From: JBBRVW01 sp963784645
Lineage (GTDB): Bacteria > Actinomycetota > Actinomycetes > JACCUZ01
Length of the DNA: 64,000 nucleotides
Direction: 5' to 3'
Assembly (NCBI GenBank): GCA_963784645.1
Contig: CAWARY010000003.1
Coordinates: 124,001-188,000 of the forward strand
Numbering within the stretch: the stretch's first letter is position 1; every line of letters begins with the position of its first letter. Below the pieces are notes generated by a model. It was given only the letters and a program-made list of their open reading frames with translations. It did not search any database and had not been told where the DNA came from. Positions 26,087-35,019 of the stretch are shown in pieces. The position numbers and the translations under genes were made by a program.

Positions 26087-27193
26087 TCAGGCGGGCAGCT
26101 GCTTCTGCTCGATGACGCGTTCGACCCAGGCGGCGGGGTCGGAGATCTCGTCCCGCGACGGAAGGTTCCCGGCCCGGGCCCACACCTGGTTGAAGCCGTC
26201 CATGCCGACGCGGTCGACCGCCCCGCGCACGAACCGCTCGCCGTCGCGGTACTGCCGCAGCTTGGCGTCGATGCCGAGCAGCCGGCGGACGACGTGCTCG
26301 ATCCGCGACGCGTCGCGACGCCGGGACTGGAACTTGGCGCGGATCGTGGCGACCGACGGGATCACCGCCGGTCCGACACCGTCCATGACGAAGTCGGCGT
26401 GCCCCTCGAGCAGCGACATCAACGCCGTGATGCGGTCGAGGATCTCGCGCTGCTCCGGGGTCTGCACGGCCTCGACCAGGGAGCCGCCCTCGGTGTTGTC
26501 CGGGTCGAAACCGTCCTTGATGGCGCCGTACGCCGCGGCCGCCGCCGCCTTGAGCCGCGCCGCCAGCGCCGCCGGGTCGACCTCCGTCGCGGCGACGAAG
26601 GCACCGATCTCGTCCATCAGGTGCGCCCGCAGCCACGGGACGGCACCGAACTGCACGCGGTGCGTCTCCTCGTGCAGGCAGACCCACAACCGGAAGTCCC
26701 GAGGGTCGACGCCCATCTCGCGCTCGGCCGAGACGATGTTCGGTGCGACGAGCAGCAGCCGGCCGGGCTTGTCGCCCGGATCGACGCCGTAGGGCGGGAA
26801 GAGCTCGTACTGGCCGAGGACCTTCGTCGCGAGGAACGCCAGCAGCGACCCGGTCTGCACACCGGTGACCTTGGACCCCACCGCGTCCGACACCGGCGAG
26901 GCGGCACGCGGCCGGCGCTCCTGGATCTTGTCGACCAGCGGCTCGAGGACCGTACGGAAGCCGGCGGCGTTCGCCTGGATCCAGCCCTGTCGGTCGATCA
27001 CGGCGACCGCAGCCCCGTCGGTGGGCGCGTCGAGTCGCGTGAAGCTGGCGACGTGACCGTGTGCCTCGGCGGCGTAGGCCCGCAGCTGCGTGACGACCCC
27101 ACGGGCCTCCGTCGGGCTGACCTGCGGCCCGGCGCTGACGAGGCGGCGGCCGGTCGCGACGGCAAGGTCCCAGTCGACCATCGAGGTGCTCAT
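26087..27193 (-). CDS. Zinc-dependent metalloprotease family (F420-associated type)
   Basis: A 368-residue actinobacterial protein. The zinc motif HEETH lies in LWVCLHEETHRVQF (about residue 174) and the third ligand region is EGHADFVMDGVG. WDLAVATGRRLVSAGP starts the protein and VLGQYELFPPYG is conserved. The family is often annotated as coenzyme F420 biosynthesis associated because of genome context in some lineages, but no F420 gene is near here, and its substrate is unknown. ATG 27193 is the start; the gene neighbours tilS and dacB as in most relatives. Confidence 0.88.
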   Translation of the reverse strand: MSTSMVDWDLAVATGRRLVSAGPQVSPTEARGVVTQLRAYAAEAHGHVASFTRLDAPTDGAAVAVIDRQGWIQANAAGFRTVLEPLVDKIQERRPRAASPVSDAVGSKVTGVQTGSLLAFLATKVLGQYELFPPYGVDPGDKPGRLLLVAPNIVSAEREMGVDPRDFRLWVCLHEETHRVQFGAVPWLRAHLMDEIGAFVAATEVDPAALAARLKAAAAAAYGAIKDGFDPDNTEGGSLVEAVQTPEQREILDRITALMSLLEGHADFVMDGVGPAVIPSVATIRAKFQSRRRDASRIEHVVRRLLGIDAKLRQYRDGERFVRGAVDRVGMDGFNQVWARAGNLPSRDEISDPAAWVERVIEQKQLPA

Positions 27194-27308
27194 CGCGTCA
27201 CCGTACGTCGTGGGGCCGGGCGGCTGCGGCCCGCGGGCACCGCAACCTGGACAAGGTGCTCACCACTGCTCATCGACTGCCGGGACCGAGAAGTTCCCGG
27301 GACGCCGA

Positions 27309-27343
27309 CGGCCGACCGGTCCCCTGCGGGGAGCGGCCGGCCG
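27309..27343 (-). terminator. Terminator after the small membrane protein gene
   Basis: Arms 27309-27324 and 27328-27343 pair over 16 bp with two mismatches (CGGCCGACCGGTCCCC with its partner) around TGC. It begins 36 bases after the stop of the 47-residue gene, in the transcript direction. Confidence 0.5.
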
Positions 27344-27378
27344 ACAGCGAGCAACGGCTGGCAGCCGTGCTGGTGGAG

Positions 27379-27522
27379 CTAATTGAAGATGCTCACGCCG
27401 CCGGGACCGACGAGCAGTGCAACGACGATGAGCACGATGCCCAGGATGACCTGACCACGGACGAGGGTCACGACACCCCAGATCCCGATCAGCAGGGCGA
27501 GGATCCACAGCAGTGAGTGCAT
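27379..27522 (-). CDS. GPGG-motif small membrane protein (47 residues)
   Basis: A 47-residue protein with two hydrophobic helices (LLWILALLIGIWGVVTL and ILGIVLIVVALLVG) joined by a short polar turn and ending GPGGVSIFN. Small actinobacterial proteins with this GPGG ending are a recognised family of unknown function. ATG 27522 stands seven bases after a perfect AAGGAGGT ribosome site, so it is likely highly translated; the longer open frame upstream lacks one. It lies between dacB and the metalloprotease, on the same strand as both. Confidence 0.8.
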   Translation of the reverse strand: MHSLLWILALLIGIWGVVTLVRGQVILGIVLIVVALLVGPGGVSIFN

Positions 27523-27569
27523 CAGTACTACCTCCTTGGTCGCCGCGATCGTTCCCGTGAGCCAGCAGG

Positions 27570-28997
27570 TCAATCACCAGCGTCACCGGGATTTTTCGGG
27601 CTTCCACCGGCCAGCAGCGCCGCAAACCTGTCGAGGTCGTCGCGTGCCTGCAGCGTCGCCCCGACGGGGACCGAGTCGGACATGGCGACGACCACCGCGG
27701 GCCGGCCGGCCACCGACACGACCCCGGCGAGCGCCGACACCCCGGTGAGCGTCCCCGTCTTGGCCCGCACGAGCCCGGCACCGGCCCGGGGGTCACCGGC
27801 CAGGAAACGGTCGGCGAGCGTGCCGCTGAACGCGGCCACCGGCAGCCCCTCGACGAGCGGTGCGAGGACCGGGTGCGAACCATCGGCCGCGAGCTGGAGC
27901 AGCCGGGCCAGGGTGAGCGGTGCGACACGTGACCCGCGCGCCAGGCCGCTGCCGTCGAGCAGCTCCGTGCCGTCGGCGGGTATGCCGAGCCCGGCCAGCG
28001 CCGCGCTCACCGCCTCGCGTGCGCCGTCGAAGGAACCGGGCCGGCCGGACGCCAGGGCCGCGACCCGGGCCAGGGCCTCGGCGAGGTCGTTGTCGCTGGT
28101 CTGCAGGGCCAGCTCGACGAGCTCGGCCACCGGGGGCGACTCGACCCGGGCCAGCTCGCGCGCACCGACCGGGGCGACCGCGCGCGCGACGTCCGGGGCG
28201 ACGTCGACGCCCCGCTTGCCCAGCAGCCGCACCAGGTCGGCGCCCGCGGCCAGGGCCGGGTCGGTCGAGCGCGTGGCCGCGCCCGGTGCGACGCGGCCGG
28301 CGTCGACCGACAGCGCGCTCACGGGCGAGACCACACCCGACGGGACGTAGGTGCTGCGCCAGGCCGGTGACACCGAGGGACCGGTGAACGCCGAGTCGTC
28401 GACCGCGACGGTCACCCGCGCCGCGCCGACGGCCGCACCGGTCAACGCAGCCGCGGTCGCGTCGGCGAGAGCGGCGAGGCTGGCGCGCCGGGGCAGGCCG
28501 GCGGCTCTCGGCCGGCGGGTGGTCAGGCTTGCGTCGCCGCCGCCGACCAGCACCACCTGCCCGGCCGCCGAGCCGGCCACCACCCGGGTCGCGAGCCGGT
28601 GCCGCGGGCCGGCCGACCGCAGCACCGCGGCAGCCGTCGCGAGCTTCGCCACCGACGCCGGGATGCGCGGGGTGCCCGCGTCGCTGTCGAGCAGCAGTGC
28701 CCCCGAGGCGACGTCGACGACCACTGCCGCGGCGCTGCCGAGGGCGGGCGTCCGTAGGGCGGCGACCAGCACCCGCTGGTCGAGGGCGGGGGCCGCCGCG
28801 GTGGAGGAGCCCGGCTCCGGGACGAGGACATCGGCAGCCGGGACGCGGGGCGGGTCGAGGGCGACCGTCGGTGTCGCCACCGGCTCCGCGACCGGACCGC
28901 CCGGCAGGTGACCGGTGGCGTCCAGGCCGGCGACGACGAGGGCACCCGCGAGCAGCACCGCGGTCGTGGCCGCCAGGAGCTGTCGCCGGGCGACCAC
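27570..28997 (-). CDS. dacB: D-alanyl-D-alanine carboxypeptidase/endopeptidase (PBP4, S13)
   Basis: A 475-residue penicillin-binding protein. A signal anchor (LLAATTAVLLAGALVVAG) is followed by a Pro/Ala linker. The three active-site motifs are SVAK (Ser115, Lys118), SDN in LQTSDNDLAEAL, and KTG in VRAKTGTLTG, with the long domain inserted between the first two, as in the PBP4/DacB class. It trims peptidoglycan stem peptides outside the membrane. GTG 28997 has GAGGTGA five bases upstream. It is divergent from ppa, which is the standard actinobacterial neighbour. Confidence 0.92.
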   Translation of the reverse strand: MVARRQLLAATTAVLLAGALVVAGLDATGHLPGGPVAEPVATPTVALDPPRVPAADVLVPEPGSSTAAAPALDQRVLVAALRTPALGSAAAVVVDVASGALLLDSDAGTPRIPASVAKLATAAAVLRSAGPRHRLATRVVAGSAAGQVVLVGGGDASLTTRRPRAAGLPRRASLAALADATAAALTGAAVGAARVTVAVDDSAFTGPSVSPAWRSTYVPSGVVSPVSALSVDAGRVAPGAATRSTDPALAAGADLVRLLGKRGVDVAPDVARAVAPVGARELARVESPPVAELVELALQTSDNDLAEALARVAALASGRPGSFDGAREAVSAALAGLGIPADGTELLDGSGLARGSRVAPLTLARLLQLAADGSHPVLAPLVEGLPVAAFSGTLADRFLAGDPRAGAGLVRAKTGTLTGVSALAGVVSVAGRPAVVVAMSDSVPVGATLQARDDLDRFAALLAGGSPKNPGDAGD

Positions 28998-29112
28998 TGC
29001 TCACCTCGCTCCTCGTCGGCCTGCCGGGTTCGCTGCGGCTGCCGGCGTAGGCGAGACTACCGAGCGGCGGCGTGACCACCCGGCGCACGGCGACGAGCGA
29101 GGAGGCTCTGGA

Positions 29113-29616
29113 GTGGAGTTCGACGTCCTCATCGAGATCCCCAAGGGACAGCGCAACAAGTACGAGATGGACCACGCGAGCGGTCGCATCCGGCTGGACC
29201 GGATGCTGTTCACCTCGACGCGCTACCCGGCCGACTACGGCTACATCGAGGACACCCTCGGCGAGGACGGCGACCCGCTCGACGCGCTGGTCCTGCTGGA
29301 GGAGCCGACCTTCCCGGGCTGCCTCATCAAGGCCCGGGCGCTCGGCATGTTCCGGATGACCGACGAGGCCGGCGGTGACGACAAGGTCCTGTGCGTGCCC
29401 GCGACCGACCAGCGTTCGGAGCACCTGCGCGACATCCATCACGTGCCGGAGTTCGACCGGTTGGAGATCCAGCACTTCTTCGAGGTCTACAAGGACCTCG
29501 AGCCCGGCAAGTCGGTCGAGGGTGCGACCTGGACCGGCCGCGTCGAGGCCGAGGCGGAGATCATCGCGTCCCGCAAGAGGCTGGCCGACGCGCAGGCTCG
29601 CGGCGAGGCGCACTGA
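29113..29616 (+). CDS. ppa: Soluble inorganic pyrophosphatase
   Basis: A 167-residue family I enzyme hydrolysing pyrophosphate to phosphate in the cytoplasm. EIPKGQRNKYE, YPADYGYIEDTLGEDGDPLDALV (metal Asp residues of DGDPLD), and HFFEVYKDLEPGK are all present. GTG 29113 stands nine bases after GAGGAGG. With hppA in the same window, the organism has both soluble and membrane pyrophosphatases. Confidence 0.96.
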   Translation: MEFDVLIEIPKGQRNKYEMDHASGRIRLDRMLFTSTRYPADYGYIEDTLGEDGDPLDALVLLEEPTFPGCLIKARALGMFRMTDEAGGDDKVLCVPATDQRSEHLRDIHHVPEFDRLEIQHFFEVYKDLEPGKSVEGATWTGRVEAEAEIIASRKRLADAQARGEAH

Positions 29617-29670
29617 CGCCCAGGTGACTCCGGGGTCAGCGCGGCCGGCTGAGCCCGGGGAGCCGACCGC

Positions 29671-30360
29671 TCAGATCCAGCCGAGCTGGGAGAACTCCGG
29701 GAACCCGCCCTGCCAGATGCCGAAGACGGCGAACAGCGCCAGGGAGAACGCGTAGGCGGTGAGCAGCAGGCGTCCCACGCCGTCGCGGGTGAGCAGTCCC
29801 CAGACCGCGAAGACGGCCGCGGCACCGATGCCCAGCCACGGCGTCTGGCCCTCGACGGCGTTGGTGAAGTTGGTGAAGCCGACGAGCAGCGCGAGCAGGT
29901 GGCCGCCGAGACCGCCGCGGGTGCGGCGGTCGGCGAGCGCGACGGCCAGCGCGACGACCAGCAGGTAGAAGCCGACGTACCAGAGGTAGTGGCCGACGTG
30001 CTCGTCCCACAGGTAGATGGGTTCGCCGTCGCCGGCCACCGCGTTGTTGATGCTGTTGGCGGCGAGGTGGATGCCGTGGCCCTGGGTGTAGAGGACGGCG
30101 GCGAACCAGAACGCCGTCCAGGTGCCGCGGCTGGCCCCGCCCCCGCGCAGCGCACCGCCCACTGTGCCGGTGACGACGTAGGGCGTGAGCAGGTCGATCC
30201 AGTCGGCCCACCGGGTCTGCGTGTCGCCGACGTCGCCGAGCCCGGTGAACACCGTGCCGGCGTGGTGCAGGACGACGTAGCCGAGGGCGAACAGCACCAG
30301 CCAGCCGCCGAAGGCACGGCCGTGCCGCTCACCGTAGGAGCCGGCGAACCCGTGGCTCAT
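29671..30360 (-). CDS. Polytopic membrane protein, histidine-rich
   Basis: A 229-residue protein with about seven hydrophobic segments. Conserved-looking polar sites inside the membrane are LHHAGTVF, TQGHGIHLAANS and DEHVGHYLWYVGFY; three clusters of His with Glu or Asp could bind a metal or heme. I do not recognise a named family. ATG 30360 overlaps the NlpC/P60 stop (ATGA), so it is made with a cell-wall hydrolase. Regulation unknown. Confidence 0.65.
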   Translation of the reverse strand: MSHGFAGSYGERHGRAFGGWLVLFALGYVVLHHAGTVFTGLGDVGDTQTRWADWIDLLTPYVVTGTVGGALRGGGASRGTWTAFWFAAVLYTQGHGIHLAANSINNAVAGDGEPIYLWDEHVGHYLWYVGFYLLVVALAVALADRRTRGGLGGHLLALLVGFTNFTNAVEGQTPWLGIGAAAVFAVWGLLTRDGVGRLLLTAYAFSLALFAVFGIWQGGFPEFSQLGWI

Positions 30361-31880
30361 GGCCGGGCCGCGCCGAAGAGGCTGGACCGGTAGATGCTGG
30401 ACACCCGGACCGACTCACCGGTGTACGGCGCCTCGATCATCTGGCCGCCGCCGATGTAGAGGCCGACGTGGTAGATCGAGCGGTAGTCCGAGCTGCTGGC
30501 GAAGAACACCAGGTCGCCCGGGCGCAGGTCTCCGAGGCCCACCTTCTGCGCCTGCTGGTACTGCGCCACCGTGTAGTGCGGCAGCCCGACACCGCCCTGC
30601 TGCCAGGCCCGCATGGTCAGGCCGGAGCAGTCGAAGGTCGACGGGCCGTCGGCGCCCCACTCGTAGGGCTTGCCGATCTGTGCGCGGGCGAAGTCGATGG
30701 CCGCCTGGGCGCCCGAACCGCTGCCGGCGGACGACCCGGTGGGGACCGGGTCGGGTGCGGGAGCGGGAGCGCGGCCGGTCCCGGCGCCGTTGTCCCCCGG
30801 GTCGCCGCCACCACCGGCACCACCGGGCGAGCCGGCGGGCTCCGAGCCACCACGGTTGCCGTTGCCCCCGGAGCCGGCGGCGTCCTGCTGGGCCGCCCGG
30901 GCGTCGGCGGCGGCCTGCGCCGCCTCGGCGGCCTTGCGGTCGGCCTCGTCCTGACGGGCCTTCGCCGCGGCAGCAGCCCGGGCGTCCTCGGCGGCCTGGG
31001 CGGCCGCCGCGAGGCGGGCGGCCTCGGCCTGCCGGGCAGCCTCGCGGGCCCTGGCCTCGGCGGCCCGGCGCAGGGCCTCCTGGCGGGCCCGCTCCAGGCC
31101 GGCCTGACGGGCGCGCTCCAGCCGTACGGTCGTGTGCCGGAGGCCGGCGAGCCGGCGCACGAGCGTCTCGCGCTGCGCCGCGATCTGACCGACGGACTGC
31201 CGCTGGGCCGACAGCCGCCCTTCGGCAGCGGTCTTGGCGGCCGCCACCTGCCTGGCCGCGGCCCGCCGCTTGGCGACCAGGGAGGCGGCCCGGTGGTCCA
31301 GGACAGTGGCGTACGCCTGGGCGGACCGGAAGCCTTCGAGCGCGGTGCGGCGGCTGTCCCCGATCGACTGCAGGGCCGAGGCGCGGCTCAGGAGCTCGCG
31401 CGGGCTCTGCGCGTAGAGGAACGCCGACAGGCCGCCGAGGTCGCCGCCGGAGCGGTAGGCGGCGGCGGCGAACCGGCCGAGCACGGCGCGGGCGGTCGCG
31501 ACCTGCTGCTGGGCGCGGTCGGCCTGCTGCTGGGCCCGCGCCGCGCGGGCCACGGCTGCGTCGAGCCGGAACCGGGCGCCGTTGTAGGCCTCGACCGCCT
31601 GCGCGACCTCGGTGGCGAGCCGGTCGGCGCGGGCACTGGCGCCGGCCAGCTGGGCCTCGATCGCACCGACCTGGTCGGCGGCGCCGGCCGCCTGTGCCTT
31701 GCTGGCGTCGACCTGCTGCTGGCTCGGGACGACCGGGCGGTCGTCCGCCCGGGCCATCGGGCCGAGCGGGGCGAGCGACGCCAGCACGGCGGCGACGGCG
31801 AGCAGGGCGCTGCGGCGACGGCGAGCGACCGGAGGAGCCGAGCGCCCGGACGGCAGGCGGCGGCGAGCGGGCTGCGCCAT
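30357..31880 (-). CDS. Secreted NlpC/P60 peptidoglycan hydrolase with coiled coil
   Basis: A 507-residue protein of the RipA type. A basic N-terminus and signal (SALLAVAAVLASLAPLG) precede a long coiled coil (about residues 50-340, with Ala/Arg/Glu heptads), a Gly/Pro linker, and the catalytic domain. The catalytic Cys is in FDCSGLTMRAW (Cys418), the His in YHVGLYIGGG (His471), and PYEWGADGPSTF leads in. It cleaves the D-Glu-DAP bond for daughter-cell separation. ATG 31880 is seven bases after GAGGAGA. The 225-bp leader carries no riboswitch I can recognise. Confidence 0.9.
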   Translation of the reverse strand: MAQPARRRLPSGRSAPPVARRRRSALLAVAAVLASLAPLGPMARADDRPVVPSQQQVDASKAQAAGAADQVGAIEAQLAGASARADRLATEVAQAVEAYNGARFRLDAAVARAARAQQQADRAQQQVATARAVLGRFAAAAYRSGGDLGGLSAFLYAQSPRELLSRASALQSIGDSRRTALEGFRSAQAYATVLDHRAASLVAKRRAAARQVAAAKTAAEGRLSAQRQSVGQIAAQRETLVRRLAGLRHTTVRLERARQAGLERARQEALRRAAEARAREAARQAEAARLAAAAQAAEDARAAAAAKARQDEADRKAAEAAQAAADARAAQQDAAGSGGNGNRGGSEPAGSPGGAGGGGDPGDNGAGTGRAPAPAPDPVPTGSSAGSGSGAQAAIDFARAQIGKPYEWGADGPSTFDCSGLTMRAWQQGGVGLPHYTVAQYQQAQKVGLGDLRPGDLVFFASSSDYRSIYHVGLYIGGGQMIEAPYTGESVRVSSIYRSSLFGAARP

Positions 31881-32105
31881 CGGCCGTCTCCTCTCGCGCG
31901 CCACCCGGAGGGAGGCGTCGGGGCTGTCGGTCGATTGACGCCACAACAGCCTCGATAGGCTGCACCTGTCACAGGCGTCACGTCAAGTACCCGAGCTCCC
32001 GCGAGACATGACATAGCGGCCCAGATCGGGCGCTGCGTGGCGGCAGCAGATCGGGCGCGCGGGGTCCGGCCGGAGCGTGCCCGGTCGGGTGATGGGGCAG
32101 GCGGG

Positions 32106-32606
32106 TCAGCCCTGGTGGTGCTGGCCCTCGTGCTGCTCGCCCTGCTGCTCGGGCTGCTGGTCACCGTGCGGCGCGCTGTACCTCTCGAGCGCGCTCTGCA
32201 GGCGGCCGGCGAGCTCGCGCATCGCGGCCTCAGCGGCGTCGCGCTCCTCGCGCAGCCCCACCACCGACGCCTTGAGCGTGGTCACCTCGCTGCGCGCCTC
32301 GCCGACGATCCGCTCCGACTCGCCGTAGGCCTGGTGGCGCGCCTGCGCCGCCTCGCGCTCGGCGTCCGTGCGCAGCTTCTGGCCGAGCTCCTTGACCTCG
32401 CGCTGCACCTGCTGCGCGCGCTCGCGGGCAGCAGCGAGCAACCGCTCGGCCTCGTCCCGCGCCTCGGCCACCGTCGAGTCGGCCACCTTGCGCGCGTTCT
32501 CCAGCAGGCCCAGCGCCTGTGCGGTGGTGTCGCCGCCCGCAGGATCCTCGCCGTCGCGGACGACCTGGAGGTCGGCCCGCTGGGTGCCGGGGAACTGTGC
32601 AGTCAT
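32106..32606 (-). CDS. DivIVA-like coiled-coil protein
   Basis: A 166-residue protein from ATG 32606 (MTAQFPGTQRADL), seven bases after AGGAGA. The central 100 residues form a continuous coiled coil (ENARKVADSTVAEARDEAER, QQVQREVKELGQKL, ARSEVTTLKASVVGLREE); the tail is Gln/His/Gly-rich. The pattern, ALGLLENARKVAD then alternating Ala/Glu/Arg heptads, matches the C-terminal half of DivIVA/Wag31 proteins but lacks the N-terminal membrane-binding LTPxDI part. It may be a cell-pole or septum scaffold accessory. Confidence 0.6.
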   Translation of the reverse strand: MTAQFPGTQRADLQVVRDGEDPAGGDTTAQALGLLENARKVADSTVAEARDEAERLLAAARERAQQVQREVKELGQKLRTDAEREAAQARHQAYGESERIVGEARSEVTTLKASVVGLREERDAAEAAMRELAGRLQSALERYSAPHGDQQPEQQGEQHEGQHHQG

Positions 32607-32849
32607 GGCGCGATCTCCTGGAGACGAGGCGGCGGAGGAGCTGTGGCCCGTGGTCGGGACCGTGGCCCGCACATGATCACCAGGCTCGGCGATCCCGGGA
32701 CACGGTACGCCCCTCGTACCCCGCGGTCACTAGTCGTCACCCGTCAGGTCGCGTGAGTTCTCGACGGCGCAGCGGACCGGACGCGCGCACCGGTCGAGCC
32801 CGGCGGACGACGGACCGCGCTCGGTCCCGTGGTGGTGCGAGCGGGTGGG

Positions 32850-34664
32850 TCAGCAGCCACCCGGGAGGTCGTCGGCCGCGTCGCCGGAGCACCGGTCGGC
32901 ACCCAGCCCGCCCTCGAGGTGGTCGGCGCCGGCGTCGCCGGACAGCCGGTCCGCGCCCGCGCCCCCGGAGAGGATGTCGGCCCCGTCGCCGCCGTCGAGC
33001 TTGTCCACGCCGTCGTCGCCGTACAACGTGTCGTTGCCACCGTTGCCGATCAGGTGGTCGGCTCCCTCGTCGCCGTAGACGATGTCGTCGCCGCCCATGC
33101 CGCGCACCGTGTCGTCACCGCCGAGGGCGCAGATGACGTCGTCGCCCTTCGTCCCCACCAGGGTGTCGGCGCCCGCAGTGCCGGTGAGGGTGCAGGCCCG
33201 CGGTCGGGTGCTGAACTCCTCGACCCCGAGGATCGGCCGGACCGCCTTCGTGATGTCGGCCGAGGCGAACGCCGTGCGCATGACGTCGTTCCCGAGGTGG
33301 TTGCCGAGCGAGGCCATGATCATGCCCTGGTCCAGCGAGAGGTACGAGGCGGACGGCAGACCGGTGCCGACGTTGACCGAGTCGGCGAAGCCCCACCTGT
33401 CGAAGACGCCGGGCATGGCCTCGAGTCGGGCGAGGTTCACGAGGGTCTGGGCCGGCCGGTAGCGCAGGCCGAGGAACGCCGCGTGCGGCGTCACGACGCC
33501 GTTCGTGTACGCACGTGCCGGCGGGTCCTCCTTCGCCGGACGTCCGTCGCAGCCGGCGAAGCCGTGGTCGACCAGCGTGTTGTCCTCGTTGGACGCCATG
33601 CCGTTGGGGTCCATGCCCGCGAGGTCGACGCCGTAGGCGCCGTATCCGCCCTCAGGGGTGTTGGAGGGCGAGAAGCCCCACACGCCGTACCCCGCGACGT
33701 TCAGGCCGTGGTCGATCTGCGCGTCGACCGTGAGCGGGTGGTTCTGGCGCCACGAGCCGGCACCCCACTTCTCCTCGGGCACGAACAGCGACGGCATCAG
33801 CGCCTCGAACATCGAGCCGCCCCAGCTCGGCGTGATCCTCGTGTCGCCGTAGGCGTAGCTGCCGTCGTAGACGTCGACGCCGTCGTAGCTGGCCCAGTAG
33901 CCGGCCGGCTTCTGCTCCTGGAACGAGAAGTCGCACGTGTCGGGGAACGAGCGCCACCGGCCGTAGTACTCCTTGCGCGGCAGCTCGCCCTTCGCGATGC
34001 CGATGTAGTCGGCGATCCGGGACTCCGAGAGCACGGTGTCGTAGCAGCACGGTCCGTCCCCGGTGGACGGTGTGAAGTGGAACAGGATGCGGTTCTTGTC
34101 CGGCACGTAGTAGAAGCCGAAGTCCATCGAGTCGTAGATCGCGCCGGCCCGCGACGACAGCTCCGGGACCGCATTCTCGACGATGTGCAGGCCGGTCGCC
34201 AGCCATGCGTTGTCCACCGAGGACAGGATCGGGTCGAGCGGGTCGCCGGTGGGCGGCCACGAGGTGAGCTTCGCGCCGTTGCGGTGGTCGTACCAGTTGT
34301 AGAACTGGCCGGTCGACCGGTAGGTCTCCATCCCCTCGAGCGTGGAGATGGTCTTCGTCAGCCGGCCGACCACCTCGGAGTGGCCGAGAATGCCGAGCTT
34401 CTCGGCGGCGACGGCGCTCCACAGGTACGCGCCGATGTTCGTCGTCGAGGTCTGCACGTCGGTGTGGCCGTCGTCGAAGAGCTGGTCGGTCGGCAGGCCG
34501 CTGCCGGTGTCGACCATCGCGTCGAACGACGCCCAGGTGTGCTCCGCGTAACGCATGAGCGTCGCGCGGTCCCCCGCAGTGCCCTCGGCCTCGGCCGGCG
34601 CGGACGGGGCGACCCAGGGGACCGTCAGCGCGATCGCGATCACGGCGCTCAGCGCTGTGCGCAC
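32850..34664 (-). CDS. Secreted glycoamylase-like protein with C-terminal RTX repeats
   Basis: A 604-residue secreted protein from GTG 34664 (GAGGAG five bases upstream), signal RTALSAVIAIALTVPWVAP. Residues about 40-480 form an alpha/alpha-barrel of the DUF3131/glycoamylase-like type: TSTTNIGAYLWSAVAAE, GQFYNWYD, SSVDNAWLATGL, YYGRWRS, PSWGGSMFEALMPSLF, GVWGFSPSNTPEGGYGAYGV and SLDQGMIMASLGNHLG. Relatives include beta-1,2-glucan-active enzymes (GH144 type). The last 110 residues are RTX repeats (GGDDTVRGMGGDD, GGNDTLYGDDG). No sugar specificity can be read. Calcium would fold the tail after export. Confidence 0.8.
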   Translation of the reverse strand: MRTALSAVIAIALTVPWVAPSAPAEAEGTAGDRATLMRYAEHTWASFDAMVDTGSGLPTDQLFDDGHTDVQTSTTNIGAYLWSAVAAEKLGILGHSEVVGRLTKTISTLEGMETYRSTGQFYNWYDHRNGAKLTSWPPTGDPLDPILSSVDNAWLATGLHIVENAVPELSSRAGAIYDSMDFGFYYVPDKNRILFHFTPSTGDGPCCYDTVLSESRIADYIGIAKGELPRKEYYGRWRSFPDTCDFSFQEQKPAGYWASYDGVDVYDGSYAYGDTRITPSWGGSMFEALMPSLFVPEEKWGAGSWRQNHPLTVDAQIDHGLNVAGYGVWGFSPSNTPEGGYGAYGVDLAGMDPNGMASNEDNTLVDHGFAGCDGRPAKEDPPARAYTNGVVTPHAAFLGLRYRPAQTLVNLARLEAMPGVFDRWGFADSVNVGTGLPSASYLSLDQGMIMASLGNHLGNDVMRTAFASADITKAVRPILGVEEFSTRPRACTLTGTAGADTLVGTKGDDVICALGGDDTVRGMGGDDIVYGDEGADHLIGNGGNDTLYGDDGVDKLDGGDGADILSGGAGADRLSGDAGADHLEGGLGADRCSGDAADDLPGGC

Positions 34665-34847
34665 GGGAACTCCTCGTCGAGACCAGGCAGGCGGCCCCGA
34701 GATACCCGGGGCTGAGGGTGCAGAACCCTCGGCGCCGGTGGATCTCACCGGATCGTTTCCTGGCGCACACGCCCCCGACACCCGGCTCGGTCAGCGTGGA
34801 CCCTGTCAGCTGGTTCTCGCCGAGCGCACGACAAGGAGGGAACGCCC

Positions 34848-35000
34848 ATGGGGACCTCGACGGCCCGGGCCCTCGCCGGCCTGCACGCCACGTACGTCGC
34901 CGCCGTGAACCGCGCAGTTGCGGACGACCGCGACGATCTCGTCGCCGAGCTCGCGCAGGACTACGCGCTCGAGTGCTCGCGGCTGCTGCGCACCGGTTGA
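34848..35000 (+). CDS. Short hypothetical protein, 50 residues
   Basis: ATG 34848 is seven bases after AAGGAGGG, one of the best ribosome sites in the window, and opens MGTSTARALAGLHATYVAAV. The 50 residues are helix-rich and slightly acidic (VADDRDDLVAELAQDY near the middle) and end SRLLRTG. No signal or membrane segment is present and no family recognised. A strong hairpin begins 20 bases after the stop, giving a compact single-gene transcript divergent from the glycoamylase gene. Confidence 0.6.
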   Translation: MGTSTARALAGLHATYVAAVNRAVADDRDDLVAELAQDYALECSRLLRTG

Positions 35001-35019
35001 GCAGCCGCCGGGTCAGGAC

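Noticed and set aside
31881..32105. Possible cyclic-di-AMP riboswitch before the NlpC/P60 gene
   Set aside because: This riboswitch class precedes many wall-hydrolase genes in actinobacteria, but I could not see its conserved sequence blocks in the 225-base leader.
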